Positions 44,914 through 54,570 of a DNA stretch of 64,000 nt are shown in pieces. The stretch lies in NCBI GenBank assembly GCA_020639295.1, contig JACKGY010000003.1, positions 620,001-684,000 on the forward strand, in the 5' to 3' direction. Origin of the DNA: Planctomycetota bacterium. GTDB lineage: Bacteria > Planctomycetota > GCA-002687715 > DRQF01. A model generated the notes under the pieces. It did no database searches, was not told where the DNA came from, and was given only the letters and a program-made list of their open reading frames with translations. A program made the translations under genes and the position numbers. The number at the start of each line of letters is the position of its first letter. Position 1 is the first letter of the stretch.

Positions 44914-46698
44914 ATGCCGCTGCGCCTTCTCCTCGCCGTCCTCGCCCTCGGCCTCGGTCTCGCCGCCCAGGTGAAGACCGACGACATGAACGTCCTCGGC
45001 CTCGACTACGAGCTCCGGGTCCTCGACGACACCCAGACCATCGAGGTCCGGATGACGGTCAGCGGCCTCGACCGCCCGCATCTCCGGGTCGCGATGCCGG
45101 AATGGACGCCCGGCTCCTACGCGATCCAGGGCTATGGCGACTGGATCGCCGATCTCCGCGCCCGGGCCGGTGACCGCGAGCTCGCGGTCGAACGGATCGA
45201 TCGCGGCAACTGGACCGTGGCGACCGCGGGCGTCGACCAGGTCGTGGTCTCCTACCGCATCCCGCCCCGCCAGCGCCGCTTCACCAACTTCAAGCCGGAG
45301 GCCGAGAAGCGCTACGGCGGCATGCACATCCAGGGGCCGAACACCTTCCTCTACGTGGTCGGGGCCGAACGAGGCACGCCGGTGAGCTGCCGCTATCTCC
45401 TGCCCGAGGGCTGGAGCGTCGCCAACGGCATGAACCTCACCGCCGATCCCTTCCTGCGCCGGGCGAAGGACTACGACACCTTCATCGACAACCCGACCAT
45501 CCTGGGCAAGTTCCTGAGCCGTGGCTTCCACTGCCGCAACGCCGACTTCGTCTGCAACTTCTGGAATCCCGCCGATCGCTACGACTTCGACGTCGAGGCC
45601 TTCGTCGCCATCGTCGAGCGGATCGTCGACTACCAGGGATCGATCTTCGGCGGCTTTCCGTTTCGACGTTACGAGTTCCAGTACACCGTCTCGCCCTACG
45701 GCGGCGGCGGACTCGAACATCTGACCTCGACCAGCATCGGTCTCTCGGATCGGGCGATGGCGGCCAACCCGATGAGCGGCGCCTCGATCACGGCCCACGA
45801 GTTCTTCCACACCTGGAACGTGAAGCGCATCCGACCCGCCGTCCTCGGCCCCTTCCGCTACGGGGTCGAGAACTACACCGGCAACCTCTGGGTCGCCGAG
45901 GGCTGGACCTCCTACTACGGCGACCTGACCCTGATGCGCACCGGTCTCATGGACCGCGAGCGCTGGCTCGGTCAGATGGCCGACGGCATCGCCCGCGAGG
46001 ACGCGAAGCCGCGGCGAAAGGAACATTCGGTCACCTGGGCCAGCCGCAACATCTGGCATCGGGACGACGATCGTCGCGAAGGCGCGCGGGTCGACTACTA
46101 CACCAAGGGCGAGATCCTCGGCTTCCTCCTCGACCTCCAGATCCGCGAGGCGACCGACGGCCGGAAGTCCCTCGACGACGTGATGAGCTTCCTCAACCGC
46201 TGGTTCGCGGAGCGGGACCAGGGCTACGAGGAGACCGACATCGAGCGGGCCTGCAGCGCGGTCGCCAATCACGACTTCTCGGAGTTCTTCGCCCGTCACG
46301 TCGACGGCCAGATGGACCCGCCCTACGCCGAGATCCTCGCCCCCTTCGGACTCGCCTTCCAGCAGCGCCGGCTGGAGGCGGCCTTCCCCTTCTCGACCCG
46401 AGGCGAGGCGGAGGGTCTCAGCATCCGCCTCCTCAGGCCGGCGGGCCGGGAGCTCGGCCTCGAGCGCGGCGATCTGCTGGTCGCCATCGACGGCGAGACC
46501 GTGACCGACGAGGAGCGCTGGCTCGAGGGGCGGGAACCCGGTCAGAAGGTGACCGTCCGCGTGCGCCGTGACGGCAAGGAGAAGGACTTCGAGGTCGAGC
46601 TGATCCCGGTGGACCGCAATCAGGTCCGAATCACCCGCGTCGCCGAAGCCGACGAGCGGCAGCGGCGGCTCCTCGAGGGCTTCTTCTCCGGGCGCTGA
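44914..46698 (+). CDS. secreted M61 family metallopeptidase with PDZ domain
   Basis: 594 residues from the ATG at 44914 (AAAGGAAG four bases upstream). Signal peptide PLRLLLAVLALGLGLAAQ. Zinc site HEFFH at 295-299 with a third-ligand Glu at ~329 (WVAEGWTSYY); the preceding GGGGLEHLTS is the M61 substrate-binding loop. A C-terminal PDZ domain is at ~490-570 (LRPAGRELGLERGDLLVAID). M61 enzymes are glycyl aminopeptidases. It sits 22 bases after the FG-GAP lipoprotein gene and is probably cotranscribed, which links the peptidase to the cell surface. Confidence 0.9.
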   Translation: MPLRLLLAVLALGLGLAAQVKTDDMNVLGLDYELRVLDDTQTIEVRMTVSGLDRPHLRVAMPEWTPGSYAIQGYGDWIADLRARAGDRELAVERIDRGNWTVATAGVDQVVVSYRIPPRQRRFTNFKPEAEKRYGGMHIQGPNTFLYVVGAERGTPVSCRYLLPEGWSVANGMNLTADPFLRRAKDYDTFIDNPTILGKFLSRGFHCRNADFVCNFWNPADRYDFDVEAFVAIVERIVDYQGSIFGGFPFRRYEFQYTVSPYGGGGLEHLTSTSIGLSDRAMAANPMSGASITAHEFFHTWNVKRIRPAVLGPFRYGVENYTGNLWVAEGWTSYYGDLTLMRTGLMDRERWLGQMADGIAREDAKPRRKEHSVTWASRNIWHRDDDRREGARVDYYTKGEILGFLLDLQIREATDGRKSLDDVMSFLNRWFAERDQGYEETDIERACSAVANHDFSEFFARHVDGQMDPPYAEILAPFGLAFQQRRLEAAFPFSTRGEAEGLSIRLLRPAGRELGLERGDLLVAIDGETVTDEERWLEGREPGQKVTVRVRRDGKEKDFEVELIPVDRNQVRITRVAEADERQRRLLEGFFSGR

Positions 46699-46709
46699 AG
46701 GTCGGTCGG

Positions 46710-48578
46710 TCAGTCGCGATAGAGGCGGAACCAGAGTTCGAGGATCATCAGCGACCAGAGCAGGTGCCCGTGGTCACGGCGGCCGCGGCGGTGCTCACCG
46801 AGCAGTCGCTCGATGGTCGCGGCCTGGAAGATCCCACGCTCGCGGGCGCGGCGTCCCACCAGCAGATCGTCGGCGCGCTCCTGCCAGGCCTCGTTGAACC
46901 AGGCCGAGACCGGCACGGCGAAGCCCTGCTTCTTGCGATCGATCACCTCCGCCGGCACCAGCTTCCTGGCCAGGCGCTTGAGGATGAGCTTGCCCTCGCC
47001 GTCACGCCACTTCATCGCCAGGGGGACCCGCGCCGCCTGCTCGGCGAAGACGTGGTCGAGCAGCGGCGCCCGGGCCTCGAGGGAGACGGCCATGCTCATC
47101 CGATCGACCTTGGTCATGATGTCGGCCGGCAGGTAGAGGTCGACGTCGGCGGCCATCTTGCGGATCTCGGCCGGCGCGCCCCGCCGGCGCCCGAGGGCCT
47201 CGAGGTAGCAGTCGGAAGGATCGCTGCCGCCGGCCCGGAGCGCGAAGTCCCGGCTGAACAGGGCCCCGTGCCATTCGCTGAGACCACAGCTCAGGTGATG
47301 CAGGTAGCGCTCGTCGTCGTCGAGCGCCAGGTTCCACAGGCTCGACCGCCCGAAGAAGCCGGACGGGAGCAGGCGGGCGAGACCGCCGAAGAGGACGCGC
47401 CGCAATCCCAGCGGCAGGGTCGCGAGGCCGGAGCTCGCGGTCTTCGCGTAACGGGAGTAGCCGCAGAAGAACTCGTCGCCGCCGTCGCCGCTCAGGGCCA
47501 CGGTGACCTGCTGCCGGGCCATGCGCGAGACGTACCAGGTCGGGATGGCCGAGGAGTCGGCGAAGGGCTCGTCGAAGTGCCGGACCAGATCCTCGATGAT
47601 CGCGCCGGCATCGGCGCGCACGACCTCCTCGTGATGCTCGGTGCCGAGATGCTCGGCGACCTTGCGGGCGTGGACCAGCTCGTCGTAGCCCTGTTCCTCG
47701 AAGCCGATCGAGAAGGTCTTCACCGGGCGATCCGACAGCCGGGCCATCAGACCGACGACGGTGGAGGAATCGACCCCGCCGCTGAGATAGGCGCCCAGGG
47801 GCACGTCGGCGATCATCCGCATCCGCACCGCCTCCTCGAGGGTCGCCTCGAGCCGCGCCAGGTGTTCCTCCTCGTCGAGGGAGTGATCCTCGCTCCAGTC
47901 GAGCTGCCAGTAGCGTTCGATCGTCGCCCGCCCCTTCTCGAGGCTCAGGCGGTGCGCCGGCGGCAACTTGCGGATGCCGCGGAAGATCGTCTCCGGGTCC
48001 GGCACGTAGCCGAGTCCCATGTAGCGGACCAACGCATGTTCGTCGAGTTCCGGAGCCGGCCGACCGAGGCGCTCGAGGGCGACCAGGATCGACTTGATCT
48101 CGGAGGCGAAGAAGAAGCTCTTGCCGTCATCGAGATAATGCAGCGGCTTCTTGCCGATCCGGTCGCGCACCAGCAGGAGGCGCTGGAGTCGACGATCCCA
48201 GATCGCGATGCCGAACATCCCGCGCAGGCCGCGCGTGCAGTCGAGACCGTGGCGCTCGTAGAGGCCGAGGACCACCTCGGTGTCCGAATGGGTGTTGAAG
48301 CGGCGCCCGGCGGCCTCGAGGTGGACGCGTTCCGCGGCGAAGCTGTAGGACTCGCCGTTGAACACGATGCTCGCGTTGCCGTCCGGCGAGTGCATCGGCT
48401 GGTCGCCGGTCGACAGATCGACGATGGCGAGCCGGCGCATGCCGAGGGCCACCGGCCCCTCCACCATCAGGCCGGCGGAATCCGGACCACGGTGGACGAT
48501 GGCGTCGCACATCGCCTCGAGCACCGCGGCCGAGGCCGGGCTGCCGTCGAGGTTCAGGTAACCGGCGATTCCACACAT
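46710..48578 (-). CDS. asnB: asparagine synthase (glutamine-hydrolysing)
   Basis: 622 residues. The mature enzyme starts with the catalytic Cys2 (MCGIAGYL). The glutaminase domain has HRGPDS, RRLAIVDLS and FNGESY (usual sequence FNGEIYN), then SDTEVVL with the Asp. The synthetase domain has the PP-loop YLSGGVDSSTVVGLM and the SGDGGDEFFCGYSRY motif. It makes asparagine, or an amidated peptidoglycan or surface sugar in some relatives; gene context does not decide. Convergent with the M61 peptidase gene, 11 bases apart. Confidence 0.88.
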   Translation of the reverse strand: MCGIAGYLNLDGSPASAAVLEAMCDAIVHRGPDSAGLMVEGPVALGMRRLAIVDLSTGDQPMHSPDGNASIVFNGESYSFAAERVHLEAAGRRFNTHSDTEVVLGLYERHGLDCTRGLRGMFGIAIWDRRLQRLLLVRDRIGKKPLHYLDDGKSFFFASEIKSILVALERLGRPAPELDEHALVRYMGLGYVPDPETIFRGIRKLPPAHRLSLEKGRATIERYWQLDWSEDHSLDEEEHLARLEATLEEAVRMRMIADVPLGAYLSGGVDSSTVVGLMARLSDRPVKTFSIGFEEQGYDELVHARKVAEHLGTEHHEEVVRADAGAIIEDLVRHFDEPFADSSAIPTWYVSRMARQQVTVALSGDGGDEFFCGYSRYAKTASSGLATLPLGLRRVLFGGLARLLPSGFFGRSSLWNLALDDDERYLHHLSCGLSEWHGALFSRDFALRAGGSDPSDCYLEALGRRRGAPAEIRKMAADVDLYLPADIMTKVDRMSMAVSLEARAPLLDHVFAEQAARVPLAMKWRDGEGKLILKRLARKLVPAEVIDRKKQGFAVPVSAWFNEAWQERADDLLVGRRARERGIFQAATIERLLGEHRRGRRDHGHLLWSLMILELWFRLYRD

Positions 48579-48704
48579 CAGGCTGTTCCGACTCCCGACC
48601 CCCGGCCACCTTGTGCGCGCGCCGGCGGCGCCTCATCATCCGCGCGGGCGACTCGCGCCCATCCTGAGCAGACCCGGGAATCCGTCAAGGGCGGGACCAG
48701 CAAC

Positions 48705-49070
48705 ATGATGCGTTCGCAGCCGATCCGCTTCTTCCTGCTCGTGTTCTCGCTGCCGGCGCTGGCCCTGGCCGCCGTGCTCGCCCTCGTCCTCGACTGGCAT
48801 TGGCTCGGAGCCTGGCTCCTCGCCGCCAACCTCTCGGCGCTCATGCTCTGGGCCTTCGACAAGATCCAGGCCCGGCGCGGCGGCTGGCGCGTTCCCGAGC
48901 TGGCCCTGCACCTGATGTCGATCCTGGGAGCGACGCCTGCCGCCTTCATCGGCATGAAGTTCCTCCGACACAAGACGATGAAGATGCACTTCCGGATCTT
49001 CTACGCCCTGCTCTTCCTGGTCCAGGTGGCCCTGCTCCTCAGCCTGACGGTGATGAAGGAAGGCCCGTGA
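48705..49070 (+). CDS. DUF1294 family membrane protein
   Basis: 121 residues. Family signature AFDKIQARRGGWRVPELALHL followed by GMKFLRHKTMKMHFR. Hydrophobic helices at ~10-30, ~35-50, ~70-85 and ~100-115. DUF1294 proteins are small, widespread and uncharacterised. The start could be either of two adjacent ATGs (48705 or 48708); only a weak GGGCGGGA lies upstream. Its stop overlaps the start of the methyltransferase gene (GTGA), so the two are coupled. Confidence 0.8.
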   Translation: MMRSQPIRFFLLVFSLPALALAAVLALVLDWHWLGAWLLAANLSALMLWAFDKIQARRGGWRVPELALHLMSILGATPAAFIGMKFLRHKTMKMHFRIFYALLFLVQVALLLSLTVMKEGP

Positions 49071-50185
49071 CCGAGCCTTCCTGCGGCCACCGCCCGCCCT
49101 GTCCCGGCTGCCCGCGCTTCGGCGAGGGCGGGCTCGAGCCCCGGCTCGCCACCGAGCTGGACGAACTCGCCCGCCGGCTCGACGCCAGCCTCGAACCTCT
49201 GCTCGAAGGCCAGGCGACGGGTCACCGCCACCGTTCGCGACTCGCCCTCCGGGGTCATCCGGGCCGACCCAAGATCGGCCTGTTCCAGGAAGGCAGTCAT
49301 CGCATCGCCGACATCCCCCGCTGCCCGGTCCACCACCCCGCCATCAACCGCGCCGCCGCGGCGCTGCGTCGAGCGCTGGCGGAATCGGGCTTCGACTTCT
49401 ACCGCGAGCAGACCGGCCGTGGGCTCTTCCGTTACGCGCAGTTCGTCGTCCAGCGGACGACCGGACGGGTCCAGCTCTGCCTGGTCCTGAACACCGCCGC
49501 TCGCGGCGAGGCCGACGAGATCGCCGAGGTCCTCCTGGAGCGGGAAGCGGATCTCTTCCAATCGATCTGGATGAACGAGAACCGGTCGACCGGCAACGCC
49601 GTCCTCGGCGAGTCCTTCACCCGGCTTCGCGGCGAGGACTGGCTGGTCGAGGACTTCTCCGGCGCCCGGCTCTTCTTCCACCCCGGCAGCTTCGGCCAGG
49701 CCAACCTCGATCTCGCCGAGCGGATGGCCCGGAGGGTCCAGGACGCGATCCCCGACGGCGCCCGGCTGCTGGAATACCACGCCGGGGTCGGGGCTCTCGG
49801 CCTGGGCATGGCGGCCAGGATGGCGAGCTACACGGCCAACGAGGTCGCGCCCTGGGGGCTCTCCGGACTCCGTCGCGGCCTCCTGGAGGCCGGGCTCGAG
49901 GCGCGCGTCCTCGACGGTCCGGCCGCGAGCCACACCGAAGCCCTCGCCGAGGCCGACGCGGTCCTCTGCGACCCGCCCCGCAAGGGTCTCGAAGCCGAGC
50001 TGCTCGCGGCGCTGGCCGAACGGCGACCCGACCGGCTCGTCATCCTCCACTGTGGCTTCGCCGCCGCCAAACGGGATCTCGCCCATCTGCGCGAGGCGGG
50101 AATGGCGGTCGAGCGCCTGCTGCCGGTCGCCCTCTTCCCCTTCACCGACCATGTCGAGCTGGTGAGTTTCCTGCGCGGCCGCTGA
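49067..50185 (+). CDS. TrmA/RlmD-type RNA m5U methyltransferase without TRAM domain
   Basis: 372 residues from a GTG (AAGGAAGG just upstream) that overlaps the DUF1294 stop. N-terminal cysteines C6, C12 and C15 in CX5CX2C spacing, plus IPRCPVHH, form the predicted 4Fe-4S site of RlmD/RumA relatives. The usual N-terminal TRAM domain is missing. SAM region: LLEYHAGVGALGLGMA, then CDPPRKG. The catalytic Cys is in VILHCGFAAAKRDL and the C-terminal LFPFTDHVELV carries the conserved His-Val-Glu. It would methylate a uridine of 23S rRNA or tRNA at C5; the target is not clear. Confidence 0.78.
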   Translation: MTEPSCGHRPPCPGCPRFGEGGLEPRLATELDELARRLDASLEPLLEGQATGHRHRSRLALRGHPGRPKIGLFQEGSHRIADIPRCPVHHPAINRAAAALRRALAESGFDFYREQTGRGLFRYAQFVVQRTTGRVQLCLVLNTAARGEADEIAEVLLEREADLFQSIWMNENRSTGNAVLGESFTRLRGEDWLVEDFSGARLFFHPGSFGQANLDLAERMARRVQDAIPDGARLLEYHAGVGALGLGMAARMASYTANEVAPWGLSGLRRGLLEAGLEARVLDGPAASHTEALAEADAVLCDPPRKGLEAELLAALAERRPDRLVILHCGFAAAKRDLAHLREAGMAVERLLPVALFPFTDHVELVSFLRGR

Positions 50186-50450
50186 TTGCCGGCGGGCGGG
50201 AGGGCTCGGGCGAGGGCGGCGCGTGACGCGGCGCGCCACCCTCGTCGAAGCGGGGTCCGGGGGCCTTCCCTCCTCCCAGAGGGAAGCCGCCCGGCGAGCC
50301 TGGCCACCGGTCGCCGGGCGACGAGCGGTCGGGCTCCTGGTCCGACCCGGAAGGGCCGAACGACGAGAGCCCTTCTACCCCGGCGCAACCCGGCGGTGGC
50401 AGGACTTCTCCAACCAGCGGGCCTGAATCTTCATGCCCCGAGCCGATCAC
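50186..50450. other. noncoding gap, no gene recognised
   Basis: With the terminator at 50456 this fills the 325 bases between the two convergent genes. Open frames on either strand have no start signal or recognisable composition. No tRNA or repeat core was seen. Confidence 0.45.
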
Positions 50451-50455
50451 GAAGA

Positions 50456-50483
50456 GGGCCGGCGCCCCGAGGAGCGCCGGCCC
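50456..50483 (-). terminator. terminator after the aldolase gene
   Basis: Perfect 10-bp stem GGGCCGGCGC pairing with GCGCCGGCCC, 8-base loop; on the minus strand it is followed by TCTTCGTG. It lies 28 bases past the aldolase stop. Confidence 0.65.
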
Positions 50484-50510
50484 GTCTGCAGTCCTTCGTT
50501 CGAGTCCGCC

Positions 50511-51563
<1,053 letters not shown>

Positions 51564-51653
51564 GGGGGTCTTCCTTGTGCTTCGACGGGGATTGCCCCGC
51601 CCGGACATCGGGTTGCGGTAGCGCGGCCGGGCCGCAGGACCGGCGGTCAGGGG

Positions 51654-51683
51654 AATCTAACGGAGCCGGCCGGATCCTGGCAA
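51654..51683 (-). promoter_or_regulatory. promoter of the aldolase gene
   Basis: On the minus strand TTGCCA (51683-51678), an 18-base spacer and TAGATT (51659-51654). Predicted leader of about 84 bases to the ATG. Confidence 0.55.
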
Positions 51684-51766
51684 GCGGGTGGCCATGCGGC
51701 ACTTCCGGCAGATCATGCAGCGGGTCGGCCCGGGGGCGAGCGACGGCCGCCGGCCTCGCGACGCCC

Positions 51767-53512
51767 TCAGCTCGCGCCCGGGCGGTTCCGCAGGGCGACC
51801 AGACGCTCGCCCAGATCGATCAACCGGTCCCGGGCCCGCCGGTAGGCGGTCTCGTCGCCACCGTAGGGATCGGCGACCTCGATCGAGGCCTCGTCGTCGA
51901 GGACGCCGTAGAGGACGACCTTGGTCATCGCCTCCGGGTAGTCCCGGGCGAGTGCGACCAGCTGGCTCGCGTCCATCGCGAAGATCAGATCGGCGGCGGC
52001 GATCTCCTCCGGACGAAGGCGATGGGAGCGGTGCGCCGACAGGTCGATGCCCCGCTCGGCCGCCAGGGACAGCATGCTCGGGTCCGTCGGCCGGTGCTCG
52101 CGTGGATGGAGACCGGCACCGAGGATCTCGACCTCCTCGCCCACGAGCCGACGGCGGAGATCGGCGGCGGCGATCGCGCTGCGGTTGATGTTGCCGTAGC
52201 AGAGCACGATCAGCTTGCGCGCCGCGCGCAGCCGCCGACCGAGTTCCGCGCGTCGCCCCCGCAAGCGGCGCATCCGCGCCAGCATCCGCAGCCGCCGTCT
52301 GCGCTCGCCGAAGCGTTCCAGGAGCAGGGCGAGGCTCCGCTTCAGGTCGACCCAGCCCGGCCGCAGATCGCTCCAGGACTGGACGTCGAATCGATGCCGC
52401 GGCAGGAAGGCGGCGAACCAGCTGGTCAAGCCCTGATGCCGGGGTGGCCAGGCGATCAGCGGGTTCGGGTCGCTCCGCCGCAGGACCTCGACCGCCCAGA
52501 AGAGGTCGCGCGAGAACTTGCGGGCGCGCAGGCCGAGCCGGTATCGGGTCCGCTCCGGGCGGCGACCGGTGACCAGGAGGTCGCGCAACCAGAGGGGGAA
52601 GTCGGCGCCGGCGGCGACCGGCAAGGGCAGCGAGCCCCAGAACCGGGCGTTGACCTCCATGAGGGCCCGCCGGCCGCTCGCGGCGCAACGCTTGAACTCG
52701 ACCATCGCCACCCCGTGATAGCCGGCCGCCCGCATCAGCCGGCGAGCGTCCTCGACGAGCTGCGGCTCGACCGCGACGCTCTCGCGGTAGGAGGAACCAC
52801 CGCCGGTGAGCGGCCACTCGTGCAGCCGCCGGTGCTGGAAGGCGGCGATGACCTCGCCCCGGTCACAGAGGACCTCGACGCCGACGCCGTCGCCGGGGAC
52901 CCGCTCCTGGAGCAGGACCGGACCGTGCTTCAGGGCCTCGGCGACCAGGCGCTCCAGCTCCTCGCGATCGGCCGCGTAGCGCACCGACAGCGCCGAGCGG
53001 TAGCCGTCGGCCGCCTCGACCACGGAGCGCGCCGGCTTGACCACCACCGGGAAGTCCAGCTCCGCCAGCGCCGCCTCCAGATCCGCGGCCCGGCGCAAGG
53101 TCAGTCCCCGCGGCACCGGCACCCCGACCTCGGCCGCGAGGGCCATGGTCCGGTCCTTGTCGGTGAAGATCCCGAGCCCCGGTTCCGGAGCCACGGCCAG
53201 GATCGCATGGGCGGCGAAGCGATCGCGCTCGGCGGCGATCGGCTGGAGGCTGTCGTCGGTGATCGGCAGGACCAGCTCGTAGTCGGTCGCCGTCAACCGG
53301 TCCTCGAGCCAGTCGCGGAAGGCGGCCGGCTCCAGCTTCGGTGGCGGGTAGCGGTACCGCTTGACGCAGTGGCGCGAGAAGCCGGAAAGGGGCTTGGCGA
53401 CGCAGTCCGCGACCTCGACCAGATGGCCGGCGCGGGCGAACGATCGGACCGCCGCGAGGGCGGCTGCCTGGTCACCGTCGAGGACCAGGATCCTGCCGCG
53501 CCCCTCGCTCAT
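51767..53512 (-). CDS. ATP-grasp enzyme fused to low-molecular-weight protein phosphatase
   Basis: 581 residues. N-terminal ~390 residues form an ATP-grasp ligase (RILVLDGDQAAALAAVRSFA; KDRTMALAAEVGVPVPRG; FPVVVKPARSV; VLLQERVPGDGVGVEVL; GVAMVEFK; LMEVNARFWGS), close to the carbamoyl-phosphate-synthase-like peptide/carboxylate ligases. An Arg-rich linker (~395-430) follows. The last ~150 residues are a low-molecular-weight protein-tyrosine phosphatase: P-loop CYGNINRS (CX5R), and a catalytic DPYGGD near the end. It is downstream of, and four bases from, a methyltransferase gene. The fusion suggests control of, or coupling with, surface-polymer synthesis, but the substrate is unknown. Confidence 0.8.
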   Translation of the reverse strand: MSEGRGRILVLDGDQAAALAAVRSFARAGHLVEVADCVAKPLSGFSRHCVKRYRYPPPKLEPAAFRDWLEDRLTATDYELVLPITDDSLQPIAAERDRFAAHAILAVAPEPGLGIFTDKDRTMALAAEVGVPVPRGLTLRRAADLEAALAELDFPVVVKPARSVVEAADGYRSALSVRYAADREELERLVAEALKHGPVLLQERVPGDGVGVEVLCDRGEVIAAFQHRRLHEWPLTGGGSSYRESVAVEPQLVEDARRLMRAAGYHGVAMVEFKRCAASGRRALMEVNARFWGSLPLPVAAGADFPLWLRDLLVTGRRPERTRYRLGLRARKFSRDLFWAVEVLRRSDPNPLIAWPPRHQGLTSWFAAFLPRHRFDVQSWSDLRPGWVDLKRSLALLLERFGERRRRLRMLARMRRLRGRRAELGRRLRAARKLIVLCYGNINRSAIAAADLRRRLVGEEVEILGAGLHPREHRPTDPSMLSLAAERGIDLSAHRSHRLRPEEIAAADLIFAMDASQLVALARDYPEAMTKVVLYGVLDDEASIEVADPYGGDETAYRRARDRLIDLGERLVALRNRPGAS

Positions 53513-53516
53513 CGCC

Positions 53517-54293
53517 TCAGGCCTTCTTCTTCCAGCCGACGGCGAGACGCGTGCCCTGCAGGGCGCAGATGCCGTCGACCCGGTTCCGGAACTCGTCGAC
53601 CGCCCGCGAGACGTCCTCCATCTCGGCGTAGTCGTGCCACATCAGGAGACCGCCCGGCTTGAGCACGGCGAGCGCGTTCTCGGTGTCGGACTTGACGTAT
53701 TCGTAGGCGTGGCAGCCGTCGATGAAGGCCATGTCGAAGGGCCCGGGGAGAGTCTTCCAGTCGAGCTTGGCCGAATCGCCGAAGACCTGACGGATGCGCG
53801 CCTTCTCGGGCCGGTCCTGGAACTGCTCCCCCACGACCTGCCGGTTGGTGACGTTGCGCAGCGCCTGGTCGATCGCCAGGCCAAGCTCGGGCTCCTGCTC
53901 CTCGAGGGGCAGATCGAGGGTCACCACCAGGCCTTCCTCGCCCACGTTGGCGGCGAGATTGAGGGTGGTGTTGCCGTCGAAGGTCCCGACCTCGACGATC
54001 CGGCGGGCATCCGCCTGGGCCCGGCCCATGAGGATGCAGCCCAGCTCGAAGAGGGTCGTCGAGGTGGTGGGGTCGCGGCGACCGACGTTCAGGAGCCGGA
54101 GGTCGGCGTAGGCCGCCTCGGGAAAGACCTCCTGCGGGTGCCGGCGCGGCAGATCCCCGTACCACCAGTAGCACTGGGCGTGGACCATCGGGTCCTTGGG
54201 GGCGAACCGCCGCCAGATGTCCCCGAGGGAAAAAGGCAGGGCCAACCACCACTTCAGGCTGAATCGGCGGAGACCGCCGTACTTCTTGGGCAT
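53517..54293 (-). CDS. class I SAM-dependent methyltransferase (Methyltransf_24-like)
   Basis: 258 residues. Motif I is VEVGTFDGNTTLNLA, followed by VTLDLP, FGDSAKLDW, and FIDGCHAYEYVKSD with the post-motif His. LKPGGLLMWHDYAEME then AVDEF complete the fold. This family includes sugar, macrolide and cell-surface O-methyltransferases. GGAAGGATG lies upstream of the ATG. It is first in a two-gene operon with the ATP-grasp/phosphatase fusion, so both probably act on the same product. Confidence 0.78.
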   Translation of the reverse strand: MPKKYGGLRRFSLKWWLALPFSLGDIWRRFAPKDPMVHAQCYWWYGDLPRRHPQEVFPEAAYADLRLLNVGRRDPTTSTTLFELGCILMGRAQADARRIVEVGTFDGNTTLNLAANVGEEGLVVTLDLPLEEQEPELGLAIDQALRNVTNRQVVGEQFQDRPEKARIRQVFGDSAKLDWKTLPGPFDMAFIDGCHAYEYVKSDTENALAVLKPGGLLMWHDYAEMEDVSRAVDEFRNRVDGICALQGTRLAVGWKKKA

Positions 54294-54570
54294 CGCTTCA
54301 TCCTTCCAGGGGACGAAAGGTCCCCCGGTCTCGGCACGTATCTAGGCGCCGGGGATTCTTTCTCGGCGAAGTCCGCGCGTCAACGTGAGCCCGAACGGGA
54401 CTCTGCGGCCATGGCCGGAAAGTTCGGCCCGATCGGTGCTTGTGGTGGACGAAAGCGGACTTTCGGGTTAAGAATCCGGCAGTCGGTCGCCACGTCGCGG
54501 GTTCGCCCCGTCGCCGTGGCCACCACCGGCCCTGGCGGGCCGGGAGCGGACCAGGGAACCAGGAACGACA

